Origin: Nocardioides piscis
GTDB lineage: Bacteria; Actinomycetota; Actinomycetes; Propionibacteriales; Nocardioidaceae
NCBI RefSeq assembly: GCF_011300215.1
Contig: NZ_CP049866.1
Location: forward strand, 558,001-622,000
Direction of reading: 5' to 3'
Length of the DNA stretch: 64,000 bases
The translations under genes were made by a program, and so were the position numbers. Positions 35,749 to 44,085 of this stretch are shown in pieces. Each line of letters opens with the position of its first letter. Positions within the stretch are counted from its first letter, which is position 1. Under the pieces are notes generated by a model that searched no databases, had not been told where the DNA came from, and saw only the letters and a list, made by a program, of their open reading frames with translations.

Positions 35749-36551
35749 ACCGTGGAGCCTAGGTCGGGGAAGCCGAGGTCGAGGTTTGGCTGCTGGATCC
35801 CGCCGTCGACCTCGAGCATCTTGCCGGTGAGATAGGCCCCGGCGGGCGAGGCGAGATAGAGGACGGCCGCGGCGATGTCGTCGGGCTCGCCGATGCGTCC
35901 CAGCGGGGTCTGGCTCTCCAGCTGCTCGCGCAGCTCTGGCAGCTCGGCGACCACGTCGAGCGCGCTGGTCATGATCGAGCCGACGAAGATCCCGTTGACC
36001 CGGATGCGCGGCGCGAGGTCGGCGGCGGTCAGCCGCGTCCAGTGGGCCAGCGCTGCCTTGGCGGTGCCGTAGGCGACATATCCGCGACCTGCGGATCTTC
36101 CGAGCATCGAGGAGATCGTCACGACCGACTTCTGGCCGTCGCCGGTCAGCAGGTGCGGCAGCGCGGCCCGGGTCAGCGCGTGGGCGGTGCTGACGTTGAA
36201 CCGGAAGGCATCCTCGAGCGCCGCCACGTTGGTCTTGAGGAACTCCTTGGGCATCGCGCCGCCGACGTTGTTGACCACCGTGTCGAGACGGCCGAACTCG
36301 TCCACGGCCGCCTGGGCCAGGGCCGCTGCGGCGTCGGTGTCGGACAGGTCAGCAGGTATGGCTAGCGCCCGCCGCCCGGCGTCGCGCACCCGCCCGGCGA
36401 CCTCCTCCAGCTGGTCGGCGCTGCGGGCCGAGATCACCACGTCGGCGCCGGCCTGTGCGAGGGCCACTGCGGTCGCCGCCCCGAGGCCGCGACCGGCGCC
36501 GGTGACGATGGCGACGTGGTCGGTGAGGGTGAAGCGGTCCAGGATGCTCAC
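35745..36551 (-). CDS. short-chain dehydrogenase/reductase
   Basis: 268 residues. Cofactor motif TGAGRGLG near residues 18-25, NNVGG near 93, catalytic Ser in [13 protein letters not shown] near 146, and [11 protein letters not shown] with the YxxxK pair near 160. Classical SDR with NAD(P). Overlaps both neighbours by 4 nt. A substrate such as a hydroxyacyl-CoA or hydroxysteroid is suggested only by the upstream KstR-type operator. Confidence 0.92.
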   Translation of the reverse strand: MSILDRFTLTDHVAIVTGAGRGLGAATAVALAQAGADVVISARSADQLEEVAGRVRDAGRRALAIPADLSDTDAAAALAQAAVDEFGRLDTVVNNVGGAMPKEFLKTNVAALEDAFRFNVSTAHALTRAALPHLLTGDGQKSVVTISSMLGRSAGRGYVAYGTAKAALAHWTRLTAADLAPRIRVNGIFVGSIMTSALDVVAELPELREQLESQTPLGRIGEPDDIAAAVLYLASPAGAYLTGKMLEVDGGIQQPNLDLGFPDLGSTV

Positions 36552-37633
36552 GCGAGGCTCACCAGCCCGCGGCCGGTCACCAGCGGCAGGTCCAGCGCCG
36601 TCACGAGGCCGGGCTCGGCGTCGACGACCGCGGTGACGGCGTTGACCAGCCGCTGCGCGGTCACGATCATGCCGCTCACGTTGTGGTCGCCGTGCTCTCC
36701 GTGGTGGGTGAAGTCGACCTGCATCATCGGCTCGCCGCTCACCACCACCCGGTAGCAGCCGTCACCCTGGGTCGGCCTGGGCCACTCGGGGACCTGGTCT
36801 GGATGGGTGCGGGTGACGTGCTCGAGCACGATCCTCGGCACCCCGTCGACGGTCCCGATGACCTCGAACCGCACCGCCGCCGTGGTGCCGGCCGCGATGT
36901 CGACACTCACCGTCTCGATGTCGGACTCGGCCGGGCGGCGATCGACCTTCTCGACGAGCGGCTCGTCGAGGGTCACACCGAGACCGGCGGCGAGCTGGTG
37001 CACCACCGGCCCCCAGGCCATCGAGAGCACGCCCGGCTGCCACAGCATGACCTCCGCGTCGAGCGGCTGGCCGAAGCCGAAGATGTCGCGCATGACGACG
37101 GGCTGGTAGTAGGTGGAGTAGTCGGCGATCTCCATCACCCGCACCTCGTCGATGCGCTGGCTCAGGCTGGTCAGCTGCAGCGCGAGCACGTCGTTGGCCC
37201 AGCCCGGGTCGATGCCGTTGACGTGGAGGCTCGCTCCACCCTTGGCGCCGGCCGCCTCGATGCGCTCCCAGAACTCGGTCGGCAGGGCGGGGCTGGGGTG
37301 CAGCAGGATGACCGGCCCGCTGCTGACGACGTTGACCCCCGCCTCGAGGAAGGCGATCAGGTCCTCGATGGCCTCGAAGACCCGGTCGTCGGTCATCGCG
37401 CAGTGCACGATGCAGTCGGGCTCGAGGGCCAGCAGGGCGTCGCGATCGGTGGTGGCCAGCACGCCCAGGTCGCGATCGAGCCCCGCCAGCCGACCCACGT
37501 CCTGCCCGTCCTTGTCGGCGCTGGAGACCCACACGCCGACGAGCTCGAGGCCGGGGTGGCGATCGATCCCGGCGATGGCGTGGCGACCCACGGTTCCGGT
37601 GGACCAGACGACGACGCGAGCAGCTGAGTTCAT
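36548..37633 (-). CDS. dihydrodipicolinate-reductase-like NAD(P)-dependent oxidoreductase
   Basis: 361 residues. N-terminal Rossmann motif [17 protein letters not shown] (GTGxxG variant) and [16 protein letters not shown] near 140. This family, annotated as DapB-N-like or diacylglycerol-type reductase, is common in mycobacterial lipid and steroid gene sets and is too long and divergent to be true DapB. First gene of a three-gene operon, leaderless, with an operator over its promoter. Confidence 0.8.
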   Translation of the reverse strand: MNSAARVVVWSTGTVGRHAIAGIDRHPGLELVGVWVSSADKDGQDVGRLAGLDRDLGVLATTDRDALLALEPDCIVHCAMTDDRVFEAIEDLIAFLEAGVNVVSSGPVILLHPSPALPTEFWERIEAAGAKGGASLHVNGIDPGWANDVLALQLTSLSQRIDEVRVMEIADYSTYYQPVVMRDIFGFGQPLDAEVMLWQPGVLSMAWGPVVHQLAAGLGVTLDEPLVEKVDRRPAESDIETVSVDIAAGTTAAVRFEVIGTVDGVPRIVLEHVTRTHPDQVPEWPRPTQGDGCYRVVVSGEPMMQVDFTHHGEHGDHNVSGMIVTAQRLVNAVTAVVDAEPGLVTALDLPLVTGRGLVSLA

Positions 37634-37639
37634 CCCCGC

Positions 37640-37645
37640 AGACTA
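37640..37645 (-). promoter_or_regulatory. leaderless -10 for the reductase-SDR-hydrolase operon
   Basis: TAGTCT on the minus strand exactly 6 nt before the ATG at 37633; it overlaps the KstR-type box by two bases. Confidence 0.5.
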
Positions 37646-37657
37646 GAACACGTTTCA
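37644..37657. promoter_or_regulatory. KstR-type operator
   Basis: TAGAACACGTTTCA matches the published KstR consensus TnnAACnnGTTnnA at all eight fixed positions and covers the promoter of the operon at 37633. KstR is the TetR-family repressor of cholesterol catabolism in mycolic-acid actinobacteria. No kstR gene lies in the window. Confidence 0.6.
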
Positions 37658-37722
37658 GTTTTGAGAAAGTAACAGGAGGTCACCTAGTGCCCCAACGAGC
37701 GGGAACAGATGAGGGCCTGGGG

Positions 37723-37752
37723 TTACCCAAACGGGTGTAGTAACTCTAGTTT
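37723..37752 (+). promoter_or_regulatory. possible promoter of the Tat-exported protein gene
   Basis: TTACCC, 18 nt, TAGTTT, about 95 nt before the ATG at 37846. The remainder of the 212-bp gap shows no gene. Confidence 0.3.
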
Positions 37753-37845
37753 ACGACTGGCGTTCGCCATCCGAGCCGGGAGGGAAACGGCACTGCACTA
37801 GCAGTGACGACCGGGCTCACTTCACATGATCTTGAGGGAGATTCC

Positions 37846-38483
37846 ATGGTTCAGCACGTCCCCACACGACGCACAGTGGTTCGTACGGCGGCCTGGTCCG
37901 TGCCGGCCATCTCGGTCATCTCGGCGGCCCCTGCCTTCGCCAGCTCGCCGGGCGGAAGCCAGCCCACCTACCAGGACATCACCAAGTCCTTCATCTACAC
38001 GGCCCTCGGGACGATCGACATCCTCGTCGAGGTGACGGCCATCGACGTGCCCCTGACGGCACCCGTCGGTGCCACCCTCAAGCCGATCCAGACCAACTCC
38101 AAGGTCACCATCCCCGCCAACCTCGCGCCGACCCTGCGGTCGCTGTTCCTCGGCAACGCCGACCAGGTCAGTGGAACGTCGACGTCGGTCTCCGAGCTCA
38201 CGGGTGCGATCACCATCTCGTCGCCGTCCAACCTCACGATCCCGCTCACCCCGTTCCCGCGGCTGGCCTGCCCCTGGTCACCTCGGCCAGCGGCGCCGGC
38301 GGCGCGCTCTCGGTCCCGGCCAACAACGCACTGGGACCCGTGGTCATCACGATGGGCGCACCCAGCTCCACCCTGCTCGGGCACAACGCGGACGGGAGCC
38401 CCAACGGCTCCACCTACACCTCCACGCTCGCCAAGAAGGCGGGCGTCGACTACACGCTCGCGAACTTCAACGTCGTCGCCTGA
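37846..38483 (+). CDS. Tat-exported protein of unknown function, single-base frameshift
   Basis: The ATG has GAGGGAG 5 nt upstream. Begins with twin-arginine TRRTVVRTAAWSVPAISVIS and an AFAS cleavage site near residue 30, so it is probably exported folded. The body is Ser/Thr-rich and beta-like (VPLTAPVGATLKP, TIPANLAPTLRS). The frame breaks at the CCC run 38256-38258; one extra C gives AAGLPLVTSASGAGGALSV and an ending TLANFNVVA, 212 residues in total. No known domain recognised. Bounded by its own promoter region and a perfect terminator, so it is a single-gene unit. Confidence 0.75.
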
Positions 38484-38516
38484 TCGGACGACCCAGCCCC
38501 TGCGGCACCACCAGTC

Positions 38517-38540
38517 GAGCCCCGGCCAACGCCGGGGCTC
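38517..38540. terminator. strong hairpin terminator
   Basis: Perfect 10-bp stem GAGCCCCGGC / GCCGGGGCTC with a CAAC loop, between the Tat protein gene and the convergent glycerophosphodiesterase. Confidence 0.7.
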
Positions 38541-38558
38541 GGCTGCGTTCGGGGTCCG

Positions 38559-39344
38559 TCAGCGCGCCCAGTCCTGATAGCGGCGTATGGACGGCGTCAC
38601 GACACCGTCGACCTCCAGACGGGCAAGGGTCTGCCACTGCCCGGCCGAGTCGGCCTGCCCGCCGACGACCACGATCCCCTTGCGCTGCAGGCGCCGCACC
38701 CTGTTCCTGGTCAGGCTGGAAGCAGGCACGTTGTAGCCCTCCACCTTCCCGAGGCTGGCGCGCACCTTGTGCCAGCCGCTGACGATCAGCTGCGTGTCGA
38801 GCCTGGGTGCGAGACGGTTGACCCGCTCGAGCACACCGAGGCGCAGGGACGAGATGGCGACCTGGTCGAAGACGTCCGACTCCTTGACCAGGTCCACCGC
38901 GGCCCTGATCTGACCGATCGACCAGTTGCTGCCCTTGAGCTCCAGCATCAAGGAGGCCCCCGACCTCTCCGCCCAGCCCAGCAGCTCCTTGGCAGTCAGG
39001 ACAGGCTGGCGGGTGGTGTGCTCACGACACTTGCGCGACAGCTCGCGCAGGGTCCACGAACCGATGGGCCCGCTGCAGTTGGTGGTGCGCCCGACGCCGC
39101 TGTCGTGCAGGACGACGAGCTTGTCGTCCTTGGTGCGACGAAGGTCGGTCTCGATCGCCGTGGCACCGTCGGCGAGAGCGCGCCCGAAGGCGGGCAGCGT
39201 GTTCTCACCGAGCTGCTTGCTCGGCGCGCCCCGGTGGGCGGTGAGGGTGAAGTCGGGGGAGGCGACGGCCGGCGCCGCCGCCAGGGTCAGGGTCAGCAGC
39301 AACGTCAGGGCCAGCACTCGGCGTACGAACACGGGCGCCATCAT
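38559..39344 (-). CDS. secreted glycerophosphodiester phosphodiesterase family protein
   Basis: 261 residues with a signal peptide (VLALTLLLTLTLAAAPAVAS, ~residues 9-29). GDPD-fold signs: TAHRG near 36 (His-Arg catalytic pair), GENTLPAFGRAL near 46, ETDLRRTKDDKLVVLHD near 65 (Glu, Asp, His). The C-terminal VDGVVTPSI fits the barrel end. Hydrolyses glycerophosphodiesters outside the cell. Shorter than typical family members but complete at the motif level. Confidence 0.87.
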   Translation of the reverse strand: MMAPVFVRRVLALTLLLTLTLAAAPAVASPDFTLTAHRGAPSKQLGENTLPAFGRALADGATAIETDLRRTKDDKLVVLHDSGVGRTTNCSGPIGSWTLRELSRKCREHTTRQPVLTAKELLGWAERSGASLMLELKGSNWSIGQIRAAVDLVKESDVFDQVAISSLRLGVLERVNRLAPRLDTQLIVSGWHKVRASLGKVEGYNVPASSLTRNRVRRLQRKGIVVVGGQADSAGQWQTLARLEVDGVVTPSIRRYQDWAR

Positions 39345-39379
39345 GCCTGCTGGGAGAGCTCAGGGGCGAAGGCCCACCG

Positions 39380-40081
39380 TCACCAGGTGCCGTAGGTCCA
39401 GACGAGTGAGAGGTCCTGGCCCGCGAGTCGGGAGCGCACGCGCCCGATCACCTGGGTTGCGGCCAGGCTGTCGAACTTGTCGGCGAAGGCGAAGATGACG
39501 AGCCCGTCGCAGTCGAAGATGAGCAGCGAGCCCTGCCGGAAGTCGAGCATGACAGCGGTCTCGCGATAGGACTCGTGCAGGGCGCCGACGATGGCCAGGG
39601 CGCGCACCCCGACCTGGGTCAGGACCGTGGTCGCGTCATCGAAGGTCTTGCCGTGCTCGGGGAGGTGGGCACCGATCACCCGCTGGTCCTCGGTGATAGC
39701 GGCGCACCAGTCGGCGACCAGCCCACCGTGCACCAGCCGGAGGCTGCTGTTGAGCGCCCGCTGCGCGCTCATGTCCTGCTTCGCCTGCGGGACGGGGTGG
39801 ATGGGTGAGCTGCGGCGCTCGACCTCGGCGGTCACCGTGACCAACCCCTCGAGGCTCTGGCCGACGCGGGCCCGGACCGAGGTGCTGCTGAGCGTCGTCA
39901 GCCACTCCAACCGCCCGACCCCGATGACCTCGTCCAGCTGGGCGGCCATCCGGCACGCATAGCGAAGGGACGCGCCGAGCTTCCCCCAGGACTCCTCGCA
40001 ACCGCTGACCGTTCCGTCGGCAGCGATGGCGAACCGTCGTCGCGCGGCCTCTGCGGGCGACCCGGTGCTTGCCTCGGTCAC
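39380..40081 (-). CDS. uncharacterised cytosolic protein, possibly roadblock/LC7-like
   Basis: 233 residues from a GTG with GGAGGGGA upstream. No signal peptide or membrane helix. The C-terminal ~60 residues (VMLDFRQGSLLIFDCDG, LVIFAFADKFDSLAA) recall the beta-strand pattern of roadblock/LC7 proteins, and the N-terminal part has a similar strand-helix pattern, so it might be a tandem domain. That reading is weak. No recognised function. Confidence 0.55.
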   Translation of the reverse strand: MTEASTGSPAEAARRRFAIAADGTVSGCEESWGKLGASLRYACRMAAQLDEVIGVGRLEWLTTLSSTSVRARVGQSLEGLVTVTAEVERRSSPIHPVPQAKQDMSAQRALNSSLRLVHGGLVADWCAAITEDQRVIGAHLPEHGKTFDDATTVLTQVGVRALAIVGALHESYRETAVMLDFRQGSLLIFDCDGLVIFAFADKFDSLAATQVIGRVRSRLAGQDLSLVWTYGTW

Positions 40082-40162
40082 GTGACTCCCCTCCCACTGG
40101 TCCGCTGCACCACGACGTCCGAGTCGGCCGTGGGCGCAGTCAGGACTCCAGTCTGCCTGAAG

Positions 40163-40579
40163 TCAGCGCACGCGGACGCTTTGTTGGCTAGCCGTAGCAG
40201 CCCTGTGGAAGGCCGCCCACGCCTGGAAACCTCCACGCAGGTCGGTCGCGTTGGAGCGACCGAGACGCTGCAACAGGTGCGCAGCGAGGCTGGAGCTGTA
40301 GCCCTCGTGACACACGACCACGATGCGCCGCTGGGGGTCGTCGGCCGCTCGCAGGCGATCAGGAGACGACGAATCGAGGCGCCACTCGAGGACGTTGCGG
40401 TCGATCACCACCGCGCCAGGCAGCTCGCCGTCACGGTCTCGCTGCTCGGTCGGTCGGATGTCGACGACCAGGGCACCCGCAGCTCGTGCGGAAGCCAGTT
40501 CATGCGGGTCGACCCGGACGAGGTCGCAACGGACCTCCGCCAGGAGACGGCTGATCGCGGACCCGTCCTGCGTCGTCAT
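40163..40579 (-). CDS. rhodanese-like domain protein
   Basis: 138 residues from a leaderless ATG at 40579. Rhodanese features: LVVDIRPTEQRDRDGELPGAV near 45 and the catalytic Cys loop VVVCHEGYSSSLAA near 100, followed by LRGGFQAW. Transfers sulfane sulfur or senses it; the partner is unknown. Single domain, probably cytosolic. Confidence 0.88.
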   Translation of the reverse strand: MTTQDGSAISRLLAEVRCDLVRVDPHELASARAAGALVVDIRPTEQRDRDGELPGAVVIDRNVLEWRLDSSSPDRLRAADDPQRRIVVVCHEGYSSSLAAHLLQRLGRSNATDLRGGFQAWAAFHRAATASQQSVRVR

Positions 40580-40585
40580 GGTTCG

Positions 40586-40591
40586 AACGTA
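40586..40591 (-). promoter_or_regulatory. leaderless -10 for the rhodanese gene
   Basis: TACGTT on the minus strand exactly 6 nt before the ATG at 40579. Confidence 0.5.
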
Positions 40592-40665
40592 CCCACCCTC
40601 GCCGGCTCTACGCGGCGGTTGGAAGCCGGCGCATGCCGGATCGCAGGGGTGGGTACGGGCTCCGC

Positions 40666-41142
40666 ATGAACACATCAGCAACCTCCGGCAAGACGACCTC
40701 CACCATGCAGAAGGCCGCGCTCGCTGTTGCGGCCGCCTTCGCGCTGGTCGGCGTCCTCGGCTTCATCCCCGGGATCACGACCAACTACGACCAGATGGAG
40801 TTCGCCGGACACGAGTCGGGCGCACAGCTCCTCGGCCTCTTCGCCGTCTCCATCCTGCACAACATCGTGCACCTCCTGTTCGCCGTCGCCGGCTTCGTGA
40901 TGGCCAAGACGTGGGGCGGCGCTCGCAACTACCTCATCGGTGGCGGCGTCATCTATCTCCTCCTCTTCGTCTACGGCCTGCTGGTCGACCGCCACGACCA
41001 GGCCAACTTCGTCCCCCTCGACCAGGCGGACAACTGGCTGCACCTCGTGCTCGGCGTGGCCATGCTCGCGCTCGGCCTGACCCTCGACCGCGACCGCAAC
41101 CACGACGACGCGCACACGACGGGTCACCGCCACACCGTGTGA
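40666..41142 (+). CDS. DUF4383 membrane protein
   Basis: 158 residues with four membrane helices (about residues 12-32, 55-78, 85-108 and 120-140). The central SILHNIVHLLFAVAGFVMA matches the conserved His-rich helix of DUF4383, a family of small actinobacterial membrane proteins with no known function. It ends in a His-rich tail. Divergent from the rhodanese gene and followed by a strong terminator. Confidence 0.85.
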   Translation: MNTSATSGKTTSTMQKAALAVAAAFALVGVLGFIPGITTNYDQMEFAGHESGAQLLGLFAVSILHNIVHLLFAVAGFVMAKTWGGARNYLIGGGVIYLLLFVYGLLVDRHDQANFVPLDQADNWLHLVLGVAMLALGLTLDRDRNHDDAHTTGHRHTV

Positions 41143-41164
41143 CGACTCCCGCACCTCGACGAGG

Positions 41165-41190
41165 GCCCCTCACCTGCAGCGGTGAGGGGC
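41165..41190 (+). terminator. hairpin terminator after DUF4383
   Basis: Perfect 10-bp stem GCCCCTCACC / GGTGAGGGGC with a TGCAGC loop, followed by TCTCGTT, 23 nt after the stop at 41142. Confidence 0.75.
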
Positions 41191-41232
41191 TCTCGTTCGT
41201 CTGCGCCGGGCCCGCACTGGCAGCATGGCCCG

Positions 41233-41577
41233 ATGAACAGCGCACGAGAGCGCCTCGCGGCCGAGCGGCGGCGAGTGCTGGTGCAGCTGGCCTCGCTGAC
41301 CGGTGACTACGACGCGGTCGTCGCGGCCTCGCTCGACACCAACGCCGACGACGAGCACGACCCGGAGGGGGCCACCATCGCCTTCGAGCGCTCCCAGATC
41401 GGGGCGCTGGTGCGGCAGGCGCGTCTCCACCTCGCCGAGATCGACCAGGCACAGGCGCGCGTCGATGCCGGGACGTATGGCGTGTGCGAGCGCTGCGGAG
41501 GACAGATCCCGGAGGAGCGCCTGCTGGCCCGGCCCATCGCCACGTCGTGCGTGCGGTGCCCCGTCAGCGGTTCGTGA
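41233..41577 (+). CDS. DksA/TraR-family zinc-finger protein
   Basis: 114 residues from the ATG at 41233. N-terminal coiled coil (RERLAAERRRVLVQLASL) and a C-terminal four-cysteine zinc finger CERCGG...CVRC near 88-108 in the DksA arrangement. Such proteins act on RNA polymerase or stress regulation; this short actinobacterial type is uncharacterised. Lies convergent to the stress phosphatase gene. Confidence 0.87.
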   Translation: MNSARERLAAERRRVLVQLASLTGDYDAVVAASLDTNADDEHDPEGATIAFERSQIGALVRQARLHLAEIDQAQARVDAGTYGVCERCGGQIPEERLLARPIATSCVRCPVSGS

Positions 41578-41623
41578 GCAGCACGTCGAGCGGCTCGGGC
41601 GCTGTTCGCAGGGGCGACCAGCC

Positions 41624-42798
41624 TCACTCGGGGACGCGGACCACCAGCAGCGCGATGTCGTCGCGGGGCACCTGGCGCTGGAAGTCCAGGACCTGCTCGA
41701 GCAGGCCGACGATCAGGCTGGCGGGCGTGCCGGGCGCGGCGAGTGCCTGGAGGAGTCGCTCGTCGCCGAAGAACTCACCGTCACGGCGGGCCTCGGTCAC
41801 CCCGTCCGTGTGCAGGAACAACGAGTCTCCCGGCGTCAGCAGGACCGTGGTGTCGGCGAACCACGCCTCCTCGAAGGCACCGACGAACGTGCCCGACCGA
41901 CCGACCGACTCAGGGGGCGACCGGGACGCAGGAGCAGCGGCAGCGGGTGTCCACCGGCACTGACGGTCACCTCCCACGACGAGCCGCGCTGGCGCAGCCG
42001 GATCACCACGGCGGTGCAGAACCTGTCGGGCTCACTCGCGAGCAGGATGGCGTTGAGCCGGAAGAGGAGCGCCTGCGGGGACGGCTCGGCCACGGCGAGA
42101 GCGCGGATCGAGTGCCGGACCAACGCCGTGACGACTGCTGCCTCGACGCCCTTGCCGGCCACGTCGCCCAGGGCGACCACCCAGTCGCCCTCGCCGACCT
42201 GGAAGACGTCATAGAAGTCGCCGCCGACCTCGTCCCCCACGCCGGCGGGCCGATAGGCGCTCGCGACCTCGAGGTCGGGGATGTATGGCGACGTGGGCGG
42301 GATCAAGGTCTGCTGAAGGGTCTTGGCGAGCCGCACCGCGTGGCGCTCGGACTCCTCCGCGCGTTGCTTGGCCTTCAGCAGCTCCTGCTCGTAGCGGCGC
42401 CGCTCGGTGGCGTCGAAGAGTGCATATCGAACGATCCTGGGGTCTCCGGCGGCAGTGCGGTCGAGGACGGCGTTGACCAGCACCGGCATCCGGCCGCCGT
42501 CGGCCCGCACCATCTCCAGCGCGATCTCCTTGGCCTGGGACGTGCCGTGCAGGATCGGCGAGAGGTGCGTCTCGTGATAGATCCGGCCGCCCGGCGTCAA
42601 CAGGTCGACGAGTCGCCGCTTCCCGACCAGGTCGGCAATGGTGTAGCCGGTCCAGGTCAGGAACGTGGTGTTGACCTTGGAGATGGTCCCGTCCGGAGCG
42701 GTGGACAGATAGCCGCACGGTGCCTTGTCATAGAGCGCAGCGGGGTCGTCGTCCAGCAGCGCGGCCTGGAACGCCTCCGCCGCCGCGAGCGTCGCCAC
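41624..42798 (-). CDS. PAS-PP2C serine phosphatase, RsbP-like, single-base frameshift
   Basis: N-terminal PAS domain (residues ~18-135: APCGYLSTAPDGTISKVNTTF), then a linking coiled coil and a SpoIIE/PP2C catalytic domain with DEVGGDFYDVF, GDVAGKGVEAA and AGGHPLPLLL. The frame breaks at the GGGGG run 41913-41917. One extra base continues into ESVGRSGTFVG, LFLHTDGVTEAR and DDIALLVVRV, the last metal-binding motifs, for 391 residues. It starts with GTG sharing a base with the stop of the RsbQ-like gene. Would dephosphorylate a STAS antagonist. Confidence 0.88.
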
Positions 42799-43607
42799 TA
42801 TCGCACCTGCGGCAGGAAGGCCTCGAGCGCCTTGATGACCTGGTCGGGATCACTCAGGTTGGGACAGTGACCGCTGGTCTCGAGCACGACCAGCGTGCTG
42901 TCGGGGATCTGGTCGGCGACGAACTCGCCGACCACCATCGGCGCGATCACGTCGTCGCGCGACTGCATCACCAAGGTGGGAGCGGTCACCCGGGGCAGGT
43001 CGGCACGGTTGTCGGACAAGAAGGTGGTCCGGGCGAAACGCTCGGCGATGTCGGGGTCGGCGCGGCAGAAGCTCTCGGTCAGCTCGTCGCCCAGCTCGGG
43101 CCGGTCGGGGTTGCCCACGATGACGGGCGCCATCGCGCTGGACCAGCCGAGGTAGTTGCTCGCCAGCGCGGACAGCATGTCGTCGATGTCCTCGCGGGTG
43201 AAGCCACCGGTGTAGCCGTCGTCGTCGATGTAGCGCGGGGAGGGCCCCACCAGGGCCAGGGCCGAGAGGCGCTCCGGCACGCGGACCTGTGCCAGGACGC
43301 CGATCATCGCCGACACGGAGTGCCCCACGAAGACCGCGTCGCGCAGGTCGAGCTCGGTGCAGATGCGGACGACGTCGTCGGCATAGCCTGACAACGAGGC
43401 ATGGCGGTCGGGGTCGTACGGCGCCTGCGCACCCCCGGCACCGACGTGGTCGAACCGGATCACGCGGTGCGTGTCCTCGAAGTGGGGAGCGACGTGGCGC
43501 CACATGTTCTGGTCGCAGCCGAACCCGTGGGCGAACAGCAGGACCGGCCCGTCTGCCACGCCCGTGGTCACCACGTTGTGCGCACTGATGACGTCCACGC
43601 AGGTCAC
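42798..43607 (-). CDS. alpha/beta hydrolase, RsbQ family
   Basis: 269 residues from GTG, which overlaps the STAS stop by 4 nt. Nucleophile elbow GHSVSA (Ser97), Asp in MQSRDDVIAP and His in TSGHCPNL form the triad. The GHSVS elbow and the lead VLLFAHGFGCDQNMW are typical of RsbQ and its plant relatives KAI2/D14. In Bacillus subtilis RsbQ activates the PAS-PP2C phosphatase RsbP encoded next to it; here the gene order RsbQ then RsbP is the same, which supports an energy-stress sensing role. Confidence 0.9.
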   Translation of the reverse strand: MTCVDVISAHNVVTTGVADGPVLLFAHGFGCDQNMWRHVAPHFEDTHRVIRFDHVGAGGAQAPYDPDRHASLSGYADDVVRICTELDLRDAVFVGHSVSAMIGVLAQVRVPERLSALALVGPSPRYIDDDGYTGGFTREDIDDMLSALASNYLGWSSAMAPVIVGNPDRPELGDELTESFCRADPDIAERFARTTFLSDNRADLPRVTAPTLVMQSRDDVIAPMVVGEFVADQIPDSTLVVLETSGHCPNLSDPDQVIKALEAFLPQVR

Positions 43608-43954
43608 CGGCCGACAGCTGGCAGGGCGGGCTGGGAGCTCGCGGAGTCGGTGATCGAGAAGACCCTCTCCAGGCCGGTCACCTTGAACAACCGGAGGATC
43701 CGGTCGTTGGAGCAGACGATGCCGAACGAACCGCGCAGGGCGTGCGCCTTGCGCCGCGCGCCCACCAGGGCACCGAAACCGAGGGAGTCGATGAACGTCG
43801 TGGCGTCGAGGTCGACCAGCACGTGCACCCGCCCCTGGATGATGAGCTCGTTGAGGACCTCGCGGAACTCCTCGACGGTGCTGAGGTCGATCTCGCCGTG
43901 CGGCTTGACGAGCGTGTAGCCGTGCTCGACCCGGGTCTCGATGTCAAGCTCCAC
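43604..43954 (-). CDS. STAS-domain anti-sigma factor antagonist
   Basis: 116 residues. Classic SpoIIAA/RsbV fold: YTLVKPHGEIDLSTVEEF and DATTFIDSLGFGALV, where Ser57 is the likely phosphosite. The phosphorylated form is inactive; dephosphorylation by the downstream PP2C would free it to bind an anti-sigma kinase. No sigma factor gene is present in the window. GTG start with no clear promoter seen in the 116-bp gap before it. Confidence 0.92.
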   Translation of the reverse strand: MELDIETRVEHGYTLVKPHGEIDLSTVEEFREVLNELIIQGRVHVLVDLDATTFIDSLGFGALVGARRKAHALRGSFGIVCSNDRILRLFKVTGLERVFSITDSASSQPALPAVGR

Positions 43955-44039
43955 GGCATGCCAGCCTTCGCTCGGGACTCGGGGCGCCGCCGATCGGGCG
44001 GGTCAAGCGGGAGGGCACGTCGGAAGCGTACGGGCACAA

Positions 44040-44085
44040 GCCCCGCGTGGGGCGATCTCGGCTCATGGCTCTACCCCTTCGGGGT
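44040..44085 (-). terminator. tandem hairpin terminator of the ATPase-PAS gene
   Basis: On the minus strand ACCCC-GAA-GGGGT surrounds the stop codon (44073-44085) and GCCCC-ACGC-GGGGC (44040-44053) follows, then TTGTG. Stems are only 5 bp. Confidence 0.4.

Noticed and set aside
36548..37633. Naming the gene dapB
   Set aside because: It has only the N-terminal dinucleotide fold in common, is about 100 residues longer than DapB, and lacks a DapB C-terminal signature.
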